NCBI RefSeq assembly: GCF_004209755.1
Contig: NZ_CP035913.1
Location: 7,378,001-7,442,000, forward strand
Reading direction: 5' to 3'
Length of the DNA: 64,000 nt
Origin: Pseudoduganella lutea
GTDB lineage: Bacteria; Pseudomonadota; Gammaproteobacteria; Burkholderiales; Burkholderiaceae_D
Positions 29,120 through 37,742 of this stretch are shown here, piece after piece; the stretch's first letter is position 1, and the number at the start of each line of letters is the position of its first letter. Under the pieces are notes generated by a model. The model saw only the letters and a list, made by a program, of their open reading frames with translations. It made no database searches and was not told where the DNA came from. Position numbers and translations under genes: made by a program.

Positions 29120-29989
29120 ATGCCGCCAGTTTCCACACCTTCGCCCCGTTCCGACGCCCTTCCCTATGCCGCGCTCCTGCTGTCGCTCGTGTCGCTGACG
29201 GCCGGCGCCTCGCTTGCCAAGCAGCTGTTCCCGCTGATCGGCCCCGCCGGCGCGACGGCGCTGCGGCTCACCTTTGCAGCGCTCATCCTGTCCGCCGTGT
29301 TCAAGCCATGGCGCATCCGGCTCGGTGGCGAGTGGCGCCCTCTGGCGCTATATGGCGTGTCGCTCGGCGTGATGAACCTGACGTTCTATTCGTCGCTGGC
29401 CTACATTCCGCTGGGCGTGGCCATCGCGGTCGAGTTCACCGGCCCGCTGGCGGTGGCGGTGTTCACGTCGCGCCGGCGCATGGATTTCGTGTGGATCGCA
29501 CTGGCCGCGGGCGGGCTGGCGCTGCTGCTGCCGCTGGACCGCGCCGCGGTCGCGCTCGACTGGCGCGGGATCGTGCTGGCGCTGTGCGCCGGCGTGTGCT
29601 GGGCCGTGTACATCCTGGCCGGCAAGCGGGCCGGCATGCGGCATGGGCCCGCCGCGTCGGCCTGCGGCATGTGGATCGGCGTGCTGGTGGCCGCGCCGTT
29701 CGGGTTCTACCAGGCCGGCGCCGCCATCCTGTCGCCGCACGTGCTGGCGCTGGGCCTGGGCGTGGCCATCGTTTCCAGCGCGATTCCCTATTCGCTTGAA
29801 ATGGTGGCGCTGCGCCGGCTGCCGGCCAGCACGTTCAGCATCCTGCTGAGCGCGGAGCCGGCGTTCGGCGCGCTGATGGGCCTTGCGCTGCTGGGCGAAC
29901 GGCTGGCGTGGAACCAGTGGGCCGCCATCGGCGCCATCATCGCCGCATCCGTCGGCGCGGCGACGAGCAGCCGGTTCGCCGCGAAGTGA
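29120..29989 (+). CDS. rhtA: EamA-family exporter, RhtA-like
   Basis: This 289-residue inner-membrane exporter has two EamA repeats and about ten hydrophobic helices. RhtA of E. coli (295 residues) exports threonine and homoserine. Characteristic pieces are [39 protein letters not shown] and [17 protein letters not shown]. The start at 29120 places the first helix normally; the frame upstream is not protein-like. It is divergent from the copper operon. Confidence 0.85.
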   Translation: MPPVSTPSPRSDALPYAALLLSLVSLTAGASLAKQLFPLIGPAGATALRLTFAALILSAVFKPWRIRLGGEWRPLALYGVSLGVMNLTFYSSLAYIPLGVAIAVEFTGPLAVAVFTSRRRMDFVWIALAAGGLALLLPLDRAAVALDWRGIVLALCAGVCWAVYILAGKRAGMRHGPAASACGMWIGVLVAAPFGFYQAGAAILSPHVLALGLGVAIVSSAIPYSLEMVALRRLPASTFSILLSAEPAFGALMGLALLGERLAWNQWAAIGAIIAASVGAATSSRFAAK

Positions 29990-30002
29990 CGGGTTGACGC
30001 GA

Positions 30003-30227
30003 TCAGCTAGCCGGCGTGGCCGGCTTGAACTGTTCGCGGCGGTCGCACCGTTCCTGGAAAGCCTTGCGCACGGCTTCGTCGGCGATCTTGCCGATCTCGG
30101 CGGACGTGCATGTGGCATCCGTCATTGTCATCTGCTGTGCCGTCAGTTGCGGGTCGACCTTGCTGCTGCAGCCAGCCAGCAGCATGGCCACGGCGCACAG
30201 GGCGCCAATCGTTTTGAAGTGGTTCAT
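30003..30227 (-). CDS. Small lipoprotein
   Basis: This 74-residue protein has a lipobox MLLAGC (Cys near residue 19) after a short signal peptide. The mature part has two Cys (ATCTSAE and ERCDRRE), probably disulfide-bonded, and a pattern like small entry-exclusion-type lipoproteins. The function is unknown. The start at 30227 puts the signal at the N-terminus, with weak GGAA upstream. It follows the M28 peptidase gene by 32 bases on the same strand. Confidence 0.7.
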   Translation of the reverse strand: MNHFKTIGALCAVAMLLAGCSSKVDPQLTAQQMTMTDATCTSAEIGKIADEAVRKAFQERCDRREQFKPATPAS

Positions 30228-30259
30228 CGTCGTTCCATTCCGGAAGTGAGTGGGTTCCA

Positions 30260-31705
30260 TCATTCGACCTGTTCCGGCGCGCGGCCGATCGGCTGGTCCA
30301 TGTTGGCAAGGTACCACGTCAGCGCCGACATCACGGCCACGTGCCGCTTCAGGTACTCCGGGTCGACCTTGTCGAACGTGTCGGCCGGGGTATGGTGATA
30401 ATTGAAATAAACGCTCGAGTCGACCAGCGGCGTGAACGACGGCACGCCGTCCGCTTCCATCGCGTGCAGGTCGCCGGCGCCGATCACGTCGCGGCGCTGC
30501 AGCACGCCCGCGCCGATCGGCACCAGCGAGGCCTGCAGCGGCGCGAACAGCTTTTCATATTGCGGGCGGATGCCGGCCTGCACGCCAAACGTGCGGCCCG
30601 CCACGCCGCCATCGCTTTCGATCGCGGCGAACTGCTTGTCCAGCGTGGCCTTGTTCGCCATGTGGTAGGTGTCGCCGCCACGGCCGCCATTTTCCTCGTT
30701 CATCCAGGCGATCATGCGGATCGTGCGGCGCGGTTTCAGATTCAGCTTCTTCAGCGTTTCCAGCACGCCCATCGACGCGGTAACGCCGGTGGCGTCGTCA
30801 TGCGCGCCGGTTGCCAGGTCCCACGAATCGAGGTGGCCGGACACGATGACGACTTCGTCGGCCTTGTCCGTGCCCGGCAGGTCGGCGATCACGTTGTAGC
30901 TGTCGGCATCGGGCAGGGTTTGCGGCGTGAGCACCAGTTTCATCGCGACCGGGCCGCGCTTGCTCAGGCGGGCGATCAGCATGGCGTCTTCCGCCGTCAC
31001 GGAGGCGGCGGGAATGCGCTTGCCGTCCTTCAGGCCCGTGGTGCCGGTGTGCGTGAGGCGATAATCGGCGCCACCGACGGCGCGCACCAGCGCGGCGGCC
31101 GCGCCCAGGTCGGCCGCCAGCGCCGGGCCGCGGGTGCGGAAGGCGGAACCGCGGCGATAGGCCGGGCCACCCAGGCCCGCATCGGCCATGCCCTGGTCGA
31201 ACGCCACGTCGAACAGCACGATCTTGCCCTTGATCTCGGCGGCGCGGGCTTTCAGTTCATCGAGATCGCGCACGATGATCACGGGTGCCGTCAGGCCTTG
31301 CGCCGGTGTGGCGCCGGAGCCGCCCAGCGCCGTCAGCACGATGTTTTGCACCACGCCCTGCGGGCGGCCCGCGTAATCGACCAGTTGCGCCTTTTCCTCG
31401 CCGCGCACCCAGTGCGGCACCTTCACCGGCTGCAGCGTGACCTTCGCGCCCAGCTTGCGCATCGTGTCGGCCACCTGCTGCACGGCCGCCGCCGCGCCCG
31501 CCGATCCGGACAGGCGCGGGCCGATCAGGTCCGTCATGTCTTCCAGCTTTTCATAGGCCCAGTTGCTGCCCATCGCCGTATCGCGGATCTTGCCCAGGGT
31601 GGCAGCATCGTTGGCGCTGGCGGCATGGGTAAAGGTGGTGGCAAGCAGGCCGGAAGCGAAAAGACTCGCGGCGATGGCGGTGAGGACGGGATTGCGGATA
31701 TTCAT
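30260..31705 (-). CDS. Exported M28-family zinc peptidase
   Basis: This 481-residue exopeptidase has a signal peptide (about 1-28, ending HAAS), a PA-type inserted domain (about 130-240, with VIIVRDLDELKARAAEIKGK), and an M28 catalytic core. Zinc ligands and acids are seen in SGHLDSWD, GAHDDATG, MNEENGGRGG, ESDGG and HHTPADT. It resembles carboxypeptidase Q-like periplasmic aminopeptidases and probably trims peptides in the periplasm. The start at 31705 places the signal correctly; 17 upstream codons look non-coding. Confidence 0.9.
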   Translation of the reverse strand: MNIRNPVLTAIAASLFASGLLATTFTHAASANDAATLGKIRDTAMGSNWAYEKLEDMTDLIGPRLSGSAGAAAAVQQVADTMRKLGAKVTLQPVKVPHWVRGEEKAQLVDYAGRPQGVVQNIVLTALGGSGATPAQGLTAPVIIVRDLDELKARAAEIKGKIVLFDVAFDQGMADAGLGGPAYRRGSAFRTRGPALAADLGAAAALVRAVGGADYRLTHTGTTGLKDGKRIPAASVTAEDAMLIARLSKRGPVAMKLVLTPQTLPDADSYNVIADLPGTDKADEVVIVSGHLDSWDLATGAHDDATGVTASMGVLETLKKLNLKPRRTIRMIAWMNEENGGRGGDTYHMANKATLDKQFAAIESDGGVAGRTFGVQAGIRPQYEKLFAPLQASLVPIGAGVLQRRDVIGAGDLHAMEADGVPSFTPLVDSSVYFNYHHTPADTFDKVDPEYLKRHVAVMSALTWYLANMDQPIGRAPEQVE

Positions 31706-31779
31706 GCGATGGATCCGGAATAAGGTTCGAGGAAGCAGGACGATATCATTTGACAATGTTGTAAAGCAACTTATAACTG

Positions 31780-31910
31780 AGCTACCAAACCAGAATGCCT
31801 GACAAAGCCTTCAGGGCAAGGCGCGCCGTCGAAGACAGTACGCTTGTACGGCAAGACGGTGCAACGCAGCCATGGAGGTTTGCCAGACGTTCCAAAGCGC
31901 TTGTTTGACC
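31780..31910. repeat. Possible dispersed intergenic repeat
   Basis: This stretch (GGCAAGGCGCGCCGTCGAAG..., then a small inverted repeat GTACGCTTGTACG) resembles a sequence I associate with intergenic repeats in betaproteobacteria. Only one copy is in this window, so the assignment is from memory. It lies between divergent genes, upstream of the GNAT gene. Confidence 0.3.
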
Positions 31911-31939
31911 TTGCGGTTTTCCTCGCATAGCATGTGACA

Positions 31940-32491
31940 ATGCTGAAAGGACCCCTCTGCACCGTGCGGCACCTGCTGAACACGGACCTGAACACGTTCA
32001 TCGCGCTCGTGAACGACCTGCCATCGCGCGGGGATTATTTTTCCAGCCAGTTCAAGTCGCCGGAAACGATGCGCAAGGAATTTGTCCAGCATGGCTTCGT
32101 GACCGACGACAGCGAACTGTTCGTCGTCGAAGACGCGTACCGGCACATCGTCGGCGTCATCAGCCATTTCAAGAGCCGCACGCCAACCACGCGCGAGATC
32201 GGCTACCGGCTGTTCGACATGGCCCTCGCCGGCCAGGGCTACACGACCGACGCGCTGCGCATGGTGACGGATCACCTGTTTCGCGTGCACACGTGGCACC
32301 GGCTCGAGCTGCTGGTGGCGCCGGGCAATGTCGCTTCCATGCGCGTGGCGCAAAAGTGCGGCTTTACCGGGGAAGGCGTGTTGCGCGAGGCATTCTTCAT
32401 CAATGGCCGCTACCAGGATGTGCAGGTTCTGAGCCTGTTACGGCACGAGTGGGAGCGGCTGCAGGCGCCCCCTCGGGACGGAAATCTGTAA
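31940..32491 (+). CDS. GNAT N-acetyltransferase, RimJ/RimL-like
   Basis: This 183-residue cytoplasmic acetyltransferase shows the acyl-CoA loop and RimJ/L pattern: EIGYRLFDMALAGQGYTTDAL, HRLELLVAPGNVASMRVAQKCGF and GVLREAFFINGRYQDVQVLSLL. The substrate (a protein N-terminus or small amine) is not evident. ATG at 31940 or GTG at 31934 could start it; no clear binding site is present. The stop overlaps a dyad (GTAACA-N4-TGTTAC) in front of the glycine-zipper gene. Confidence 0.88.
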   Translation: MLKGPLCTVRHLLNTDLNTFIALVNDLPSRGDYFSSQFKSPETMRKEFVQHGFVTDDSELFVVEDAYRHIVGVISHFKSRTPTTREIGYRLFDMALAGQGYTTDALRMVTDHLFRVHTWHRLELLVAPGNVASMRVAQKCGFTGEGVLREAFFINGRYQDVQVLSLLRHEWERLQAPPRDGNL

Positions 32492-32530
32492 CACGCCTGT
32501 TACCTGCCCGGATGACTTTGTAAGAATCTG
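32488..32530 (+). promoter_or_regulatory. Dyad and shared 14-mer upstream of the glycine-zipper gene
   Basis: GTAACA-N4-TGTTAC (32488-32503) is followed by TTTGTAAGAATCTG at 32517-32530. The same 14-mer occurs at 55558-55571, 103 bases before another small exported-protein gene; here it is 99 bases before the start. A TTGACT hexamer lies at 32535-32540, with a GATAAAGT stretch downstream. The conserved 14-mer is a candidate binding site for a shared regulator. Confidence 0.5.
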
Positions 32531-32629
32531 TGTATTGACTGGCAATTCCGTACGGACCAGATAAAGTACACCTACATCAAACGGCAGACATCATTTCGGT
32601 GACGCCGGGCATAATATGGGGGAAATATC

Positions 32630-33004
32630 ATGTTCATCAAAAAAATCATCGGAGTTGTCCTGCTGGGTGCCGCTGTGACGACATCGTCCGCCGCCCTTGC
32701 CGCCGGCGACCGTGCCTTCAATACCGCCGCCGGCGCCGTCGTCGGTGCCGCCCTCGGCAGCCAGACCGGCAATGGCACGACCGGCACCGTGGTCGGTGGC
32801 GTGGTTGGTGGCCTGGTCGGCAATGCCATCAGCTCGAAGGACCGCGACCGCCACGAGCGCGAGTACTACCCCCGCGAGCGCGTGTATGTGCAGCAGCGGC
32901 CGGTGTATGTCGAGCGCCGCGTGGTGCACGAATACCGTGACGGCCACCGTGGCCGCGGCCATGGCAAGGGCCATCGCAAGCACCACCATCATCACCACGA
33001 CTGA
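32630..33004 (+). CDS. Exported glycine-zipper protein with His-rich tail
   Basis: This 124-residue protein has a signal peptide (about 1-25, ending LAAG) and a glycine-zipper membrane segment (AAGAVVGAALGSQTGNGTTG, then VVGGVVGGLVGNAISS). A basic, aromatic and His-rich tail ends in HKHHHHHHD. Glycine zippers insert into or contact the membrane; related small envelope proteins respond to envelope stress. GGGGGAAA lies before the ATG. A bidirectional terminator follows. The shared 14-mer upstream links its regulation to the protein at 55675. Confidence 0.82.
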   Translation: MFIKKIIGVVLLGAAVTTSSAALAAGDRAFNTAAGAVVGAALGSQTGNGTTGTVVGGVVGGLVGNAISSKDRDRHEREYYPRERVYVQQRPVYVERRVVHEYRDGHRGRGHGKGHRKHHHHHHD

Positions 33005-33021
33005 TCCTGGATCAGGATTGC

Positions 33022-33048
33022 AAAAAGCCCGGCCGATGCCGGGTTTTT
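33022..33048. terminator. Bidirectional terminator
   Basis: CCCGGC/GCCGGG stem with a CGAT loop, flanked by AAAAA on the left and TTTTT on the right, between two convergent genes. The same 17-base hairpin sequence occurs again at 33057-33073 without the T-run. Confidence 0.88.
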
Positions 33049-33077
33049 CATTTCTTGCCCGGCCGATGCCGGGCCAG

Positions 33078-33668
33078 TTACTCGTGCCAGGTTGGCAGCG
33101 TGAATGCACCGCCCCCAAGTGTATACAGGGCCACCTGGCCGTTCGCCAGCGAATAGCGGAAGAAGTCGTCCCGCGACAGGTCTGCCAGCAAGGCCCGGAT
33201 GACCTTGGCGACGAAGCCGTGCGCCACCAGCACGACACTGCGGCCGGCAAAGTCGCGCTGCACGATCGCCAGGCCGCGGGCAACCCGCTCGAAGACGGCC
33301 CGGATGGTTTCCCCGCCCGTCGGCGCCGCATCCCACCGGCGCGTGATGTCCTGTTCCCACAGTGCGGGATAGGCGGCCCGCGCCTCTTCCCGCGTCAAGC
33401 CCTCGTAGACACCGACTTCGCGTTCGGCGAATTCCCCGATCGTCACCACGGGCAGCGACCATGCCGCCGCGAGCACCCCGGCCGTCTGCCTCGCACGCAG
33501 TTTCGGCGAGCAGACGAGGACATCGGCGCGCCCTGCCAGCACGCCCGCCAGCGCCGCCGCCTGCCGCAAGCCGTCTTCGTCGAGCGGCGGGTCGAGCGCA
33601 CCCAGGTAACGGTCCTGGGCATTGAAGATGGTGCGGCCATGGCGGATGACGAACAGGGATGTTTGCAT
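33078..33668 (-). CDS. Histidine phosphatase family protein
   Basis: This 196-residue cytoplasmic phosphatase has the phosphoglycerate-mutase-like fold. The catalytic motif VIRHGRT is at residues 7-13 (His near 9), and the second His lies in VAHGFVAKVI. GEFAEREVGVYEGLT and GGETIRAVFERV are typical for the branch. The substrate is unknown. GAGG lies six bases before the ATG at 33668. The start overlaps the stop of the NUDIX gene (TGATG), so the two are coupled, suggesting successive phosphate-removing steps on a nucleotide or cofactor. Confidence 0.9.
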   Translation of the reverse strand: MQTSLFVIRHGRTIFNAQDRYLGALDPPLDEDGLRQAAALAGVLAGRADVLVCSPKLRARQTAGVLAAAWSLPVVTIGEFAEREVGVYEGLTREEARAAYPALWEQDITRRWDAAPTGGETIRAVFERVARGLAIVQRDFAGRSVVLVAHGFVAKVIRALLADLSRDDFFRYSLANGQVALYTLGGGAFTLPTWHE

Positions 33669-34147
33669 CAACTGCCTCGATCGCGCTGCACGATGTGCGC
33701 CGGATGCGGCCCGTCGCCCGCCAGCGCGTCGCGCAGCGCCGCGGGCCGTATTTCCAGGCCATCCAGCGCCGACCTTGAGAACCACCGGAATTCGAGGTGC
33801 CGCTCACCCTCGATGCCCGCATGGCTGCGCGCCTTGTCCAGCAGCGCCGACCCTGGCCGCAACGTCACGTCGAAATACAGGCCTACTTCGTGATATGGGC
33901 GATCGCCCAGCGCAAAGAAATTTTCCACGACATGCAGCAGGGCCCCGCATTCGACCGCTTCACCGATCTCCTCCTCGAATTCCCTCGCCACACATGCACT
34001 GGCCTCCTCCCCCGCCTCGACGCGGCCGCCGGGCAGCGCCCAGACAGTGTCGCCGACCGGGCGGTGCAGCAGCACGCAACCGTCGTCGATGACGATCCCG
34101 GCCGCGCGCAGCCGGAAGCGGTGACCAGGAAAGTCGACCGAAATCAT
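33668..34147 (-). CDS. NUDIX hydrolase
   Basis: This 159-residue NUDIX enzyme has a complete box: GRVEAGEEASACVAREFEEE then IG (about 41-63), matching G-x5-E-x7-REUxEExG. It cleaves a nucleoside diphosphate linked to another group; the substrate cannot be told. The N-terminal strand FRLRAAGIVIDDGCVLLHR is typical. It is the first gene of a two-gene unit with the histidine phosphatase. The start ATG at 34147 lies 236 bases from the divergent kinase gene. Confidence 0.9.
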   Translation of the reverse strand: MISVDFPGHRFRLRAAGIVIDDGCVLLHRPVGDTVWALPGGRVEAGEEASACVAREFEEEIGEAVECGALLHVVENFFALGDRPYHEVGLYFDVTLRPGSALLDKARSHAGIEGERHLEFRWFSRSALDGLEIRPAALRDALAGDGPHPAHIVQRDRGS

Positions 34148-34383
34148 GGATATGCCGTTTCAATGTCAATGGGTTGATATGGAACGGCGTCGCCGTTCAC
34201 CCGGTAGTGCGGGGCAAGCATCCACCATCGCGGGCAAGGTGGTCAATGCCCCGAGGCCCGATTCCGGCCGGATCACGGTCGAATATTTACGCATATGCTC
34301 ATCCGCCGCGCGCATGACGACGCCGGCACTTGCCTTTTCCCCCTCCCCCGCTAGCCGGCATCGGACCATCCGATACCGACACC

Positions 34384-35397
34384 ATGCCAGCTTGCGACAC
34401 CACCATTGCCCTCGCCAGGGGCCACTACCGCCTGCGGGAGCAGGTCGGCGGTTCCGTGTATGGCACGATCTGGCGCGCGACATCGATCAAGTCAGCGGCA
34501 TCGAACCATGCCGGGGTGCCGGACGTGGCGCTGAAGTTCGTGAACGCGGAGCAGATGGCGCGGGCGTTGCCGGCGCAGCAGGAACGCTGGATCGCCAGCG
34601 CGCGCAATGAGATCGCCTTCCTCGAAGCGCTGCAGCCATGGGATGGCCGGCATATCGTGCGCCTCGTCGACACGGGCTGGCACGATGGCTTGCCCGTGCT
34701 GGCGCTCGAGCTGATGAGTGGCGACCTGGGGCGGCACGTGGCGCGCCGCCGCGCACAGGGCGATGCGCCGGCGCTGCCCGAGGTGCTGGACTGGATCGGC
34801 CAGTTGAACGGGGCACTGGCGAAGGTGCACCAGCATGGCTGGCGCTACCTGGACCTGAAACCGGCGAACGTGCTGGTGGATGCCGCGACCGGCACGGTCA
34901 AGCTGGCCGACTTCGGCACCAACCGCGCACTGGCTATGGCGCAGGCGCACAGCTACTGCGGCACGGCGAACTGGCAGGCGCCGGAACAGTTCTTCCCCGC
35001 GCCCGGGGGCGGCTATGCGACAGGGCGCCATAGCGATTACTTCGCGCTCGGCGCACTGACCTTCTTTCTCGTGACAGGGACGGCGCTGCGCTGGTGCACC
35101 GCGTGCGGCGACGCCTACCGCCAGCACCTGTCCGATGGCGCCCGCACCATGCTCGATGCCGGCCCGCTGCCGCCCGTGCTGGCCGATGACGACGTGGCGG
35201 CCTTTATCGATGCGGTGCCGGCCGCGGCACGGGTGCCGGCGCTGCACCTGCTGACAGGGCTGCTGGCGCGCGCACCGGATGAGCGCCCGCGCAACGCCTT
35301 GCACATCAGCCGGATGATCGACGCGGTGCGCGCCGGCCTGGGCGGCCGCGCGGCGCTGGTGCGCAGCTGCGCCGCCATGCTGGAGGGACGACTGTGA
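34384..35397 (+). CDS. Ser/Thr protein kinase (non-RD) at the head of a cell-envelope cluster
   Basis: This 337-residue Hanks-type kinase is cytoplasmic. The Gly-rich loop is VGGSVYGTIW (21-30), the ATP-binding Lys is K51 (VALKFV), the catalytic loop is YLDLKPANV (155-163, with D157, K159 and N162), DFG is 176-178 and APE 199-201. The usual HRD reads YLD, so Arg is missing; it is a non-RD kinase that is likely active but not controlled by activation-loop phosphorylation in the usual way. It has no membrane helix or PASTA repeats, unlike PknB. It overlaps the SEDS gene by four bases (GTGA). The context suggests it regulates peptidoglycan synthesis; this is inferred. Confidence 0.88.
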   Translation: MPACDTTIALARGHYRLREQVGGSVYGTIWRATSIKSAASNHAGVPDVALKFVNAEQMARALPAQQERWIASARNEIAFLEALQPWDGRHIVRLVDTGWHDGLPVLALELMSGDLGRHVARRRAQGDAPALPEVLDWIGQLNGALAKVHQHGWRYLDLKPANVLVDAATGTVKLADFGTNRALAMAQAHSYCGTANWQAPEQFFPAPGGGYATGRHSDYFALGALTFFLVTGTALRWCTACGDAYRQHLSDGARTMLDAGPLPPVLADDDVAAFIDAVPAAARVPALHLLTGLLARAPDERPRNALHISRMIDAVRAGLGGRAALVRSCAAMLEGRL

Positions 35398-37739
35398 GCG
35401 CCCTGAAGGGTCGACACCTGTTGCTCGCCCTGTTGGCGGCACTGTTCGCGCTCCAGCTCATCGCGCTGCTGCGCGCGCCGGCCGCGTGGCTGCCCGCCAC
35501 TGTCACGATCCGCCTCGACCGGCCCGGCACGGTAACGGTCAATGCCGCGCAGCTCGGCGCCGTGGGCGCAGCCGGCACGCGGCTTACCGTCAGCCGGGAT
35601 GCCGGGGGCGCGTGGCGGCTGCGCGCGGCGGGCCCGGCCCGGCCGCTGCTGCGCCGCGCCACTGGCGATGAACGACTAGGTACGGTCGACACGACAGGGC
35701 TGCGGACGTTCCGCGTCGGTCCCCGTGTTTTCACCGTGTTTTCCGCCCCGGCGGGCAGCCTGGCGTTCACCGATGGCGCAACGCGCTGGACCTTCGACGG
35801 CGCCACGGTCCACCGCGACGGCAGGCCGCAGCCGCCATGTCCGGGGGCACCGTGGTCCGCGCACGTGGCGGCGCTGTGGAACGACCTCGCGCCCTCCGTG
35901 CTGCGCATTGCACGGCCGCTGGTCTTCGGCGGCAACCTGCACTGCGGGAACCGGGTCGGCGTGGCCGGCGTCGATGGCGGCGGCGCCCGGGTGGCGCGCG
36001 GTTCCGACGGCATGGTGCTCGCCGGCGGCACCGCACCGGTGAACGCCGGCGATGCGAACCTGCGCGACGACGAACGCGGGCTGGAAGGCGTGCAGGCGAT
36101 GACGCTCGGCCGCACTCGTTATGACGTGTCGCTCGATGGCGCCGCGCTAGCCCTGGCCCCTGCACGGCGGGTGGCACTGTACGCGGCGCCCGACATGGCG
36201 CTGCCGGCGCCAGTGGCGTGGCAATGGCGGCAACGCAGCCTGTGGCAAGGCGGCCCGGTGCCATGGACACTCGCCGCCGCCGCGGCGCTGGCGCTGCTGG
36301 CCGTGGCCCGCGCCAGGCCGGAACCCGCCCGGCGGCGCGGCAATATCCTCGGTCCCCTGGCTGGTGCGCGCCGCGCACGCTCCACCTTGTCCGGCCTCGG
36401 GCGGCACCTGCGCGCTCCTGCCGCCGCGCTGGTGTTTGCCGCCGGTTGCACCGCCCTCCTGCTGGAACGGGGCGGCGCTGCCGTTACCACTACCCTGCCG
36501 GCGGGCTGCTCGCTGCTCCTTGCCGCCTGCGCGGTGGGTCTCTGGCTGGTGCAGCCCGGCCGCCTGCCAGCGGCCGTCGGCGCGGCGCTGCTGCTGGCCG
36601 GCACCGGCCTCGTATGCCAGCTGAACCTGGGCCTGGCGGGCATGGATACCGGCTGGCTGCGTTATTACGGCAAGACCGCCGCGCTGCTGGCCATCGGCAG
36701 CGGCGCGGTCGCCCTCTGGCGCCTTTCCCCGTGGGCGCGGCTGGCGATCTCGCAGCGCCGCATCGAATGGCTGCTGGCCGGCGCTGCCGGCGGTACCTTG
36801 CTGCTGCTTGGCGCGCAAGTGCTGTGGGGCGACGAAACCGGCGTGTTCGACGTCCAGCCGGTGGAGGCGGCCAAGTTCGTGCTCACCTTGCTGACGGCGC
36901 ACTGCGTTGCACTGCGGATGGGCTGGCGCGCCGACCATGGCAAGCAGCCGGGCCATGGCGCGCGCTGGCTGCGCCTGGCCGCGCCGGCGCTGCTGTTCAT
37001 CGCGCTGCTCGGTTGCGCGCTGGTGCAGGTCGACGATTATTCGCCGCTGATCCTGCTGCTGCTGTGGGCCGGCGCCATGATGCTGGCCTATGCGCTGGCG
37101 GCGCGCCGCTGGGTGGCGGCCGCCCTGGTGGGCTGCGCGGCGCTGGCCGCCATCGCCGGCGTGACGGCGCTGCGTACCGGTGACCCGGGCCGGCTGCCGG
37201 CCACCTTCTACGGCGACCGCTTCCAGGTGTGGCTGGAGCCCGGCCGGCATCCGCATACCGGCCAGCAGGTGCAGCAAGGCGCGGCCGCGATCGCCGCCGG
37301 CGGCTGGCTGGGCACGGACGGCATGCTGGGGCTCGCCTCGCTCGGCCATGCCGGCGGCGCCGTGATGGCGCTGCCGGCCGTGCAGGACGATTTCGCGCCA
37401 TCGTTCCTGCTGCACCGGCACGGCCTGCTGGCGGCGCTGCTGCTGTGGTGCGCGCAGGCCGCGCTGGTGACGGGGCTGCTGGTCGCCGCCGTGCGTTGCG
37501 GGCGGGCCGGCACCGCCGCACGCGGCTTCCACCAGGCCTGGCTGCTGCGCCTGCGGGCGTTCACGCTGTGCGGTGGCGGCGCGTTCGTGGCCGGGCACCT
37601 GCTGCTGTCATGGGGCACGAACCTGGCGATCCTGCCCGTGATGGGACAGCCGATGAGCTTCCTGTCCGCGGGTGGCAGCCACCTGCTGTTTTTCCTCCTC
37701 CCCCTGCTAGGCATGTCTGCCGGTTCATCACAGGAGTAA
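35394..37739 (+). CDS. SEDS family (FtsW/RodA-like) protein with long N-terminal extension
   Basis: This 781-residue membrane protein has a C-terminal SEDS domain, the peptidoglycan glycosyltransferase family. Equivalents of the family motifs are QPVEAAKFVLTL (for QPSEL.K), VDDYSPLILLLLWAG, VMALPAVQDDFAPSFLLHRH (for LP...TDFIF) and MGQPMSFLSAGGSHLLFF (for P.PFISYGGSS). RodA and FtsW are about 370-420 residues; here about 290 extra residues precede, with one membrane helix (about 7-25) and a predicted extracytoplasmic domain. It starts at GTG 35394, overlapping the kinase stop. A cognate transpeptidase is encoded at 52347-55451. Confidence 0.85.
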   Translation: MSALKGRHLLLALLAALFALQLIALLRAPAAWLPATVTIRLDRPGTVTVNAAQLGAVGAAGTRLTVSRDAGGAWRLRAAGPARPLLRRATGDERLGTVDTTGLRTFRVGPRVFTVFSAPAGSLAFTDGATRWTFDGATVHRDGRPQPPCPGAPWSAHVAALWNDLAPSVLRIARPLVFGGNLHCGNRVGVAGVDGGGARVARGSDGMVLAGGTAPVNAGDANLRDDERGLEGVQAMTLGRTRYDVSLDGAALALAPARRVALYAAPDMALPAPVAWQWRQRSLWQGGPVPWTLAAAAALALLAVARARPEPARRRGNILGPLAGARRARSTLSGLGRHLRAPAAALVFAAGCTALLLERGGAAVTTTLPAGCSLLLAACAVGLWLVQPGRLPAAVGAALLLAGTGLVCQLNLGLAGMDTGWLRYYGKTAALLAIGSGAVALWRLSPWARLAISQRRIEWLLAGAAGGTLLLLGAQVLWGDETGVFDVQPVEAAKFVLTLLTAHCVALRMGWRADHGKQPGHGARWLRLAAPALLFIALLGCALVQVDDYSPLILLLLWAGAMMLAYALAARRWVAAALVGCAALAAIAGVTALRTGDPGRLPATFYGDRFQVWLEPGRHPHTGQQVQQGAAAIAAGGWLGTDGMLGLASLGHAGGAVMALPAVQDDFAPSFLLHRHGLLAALLLWCAQAALVTGLLVAAVRCGRAGTAARGFHQAWLLRLRAFTLCGGGAFVAGHLLLSWGTNLAILPVMGQPMSFLSAGGSHLLFFLLPLLGMSAGSSQE

Positions 37740-37742
37740 ACC

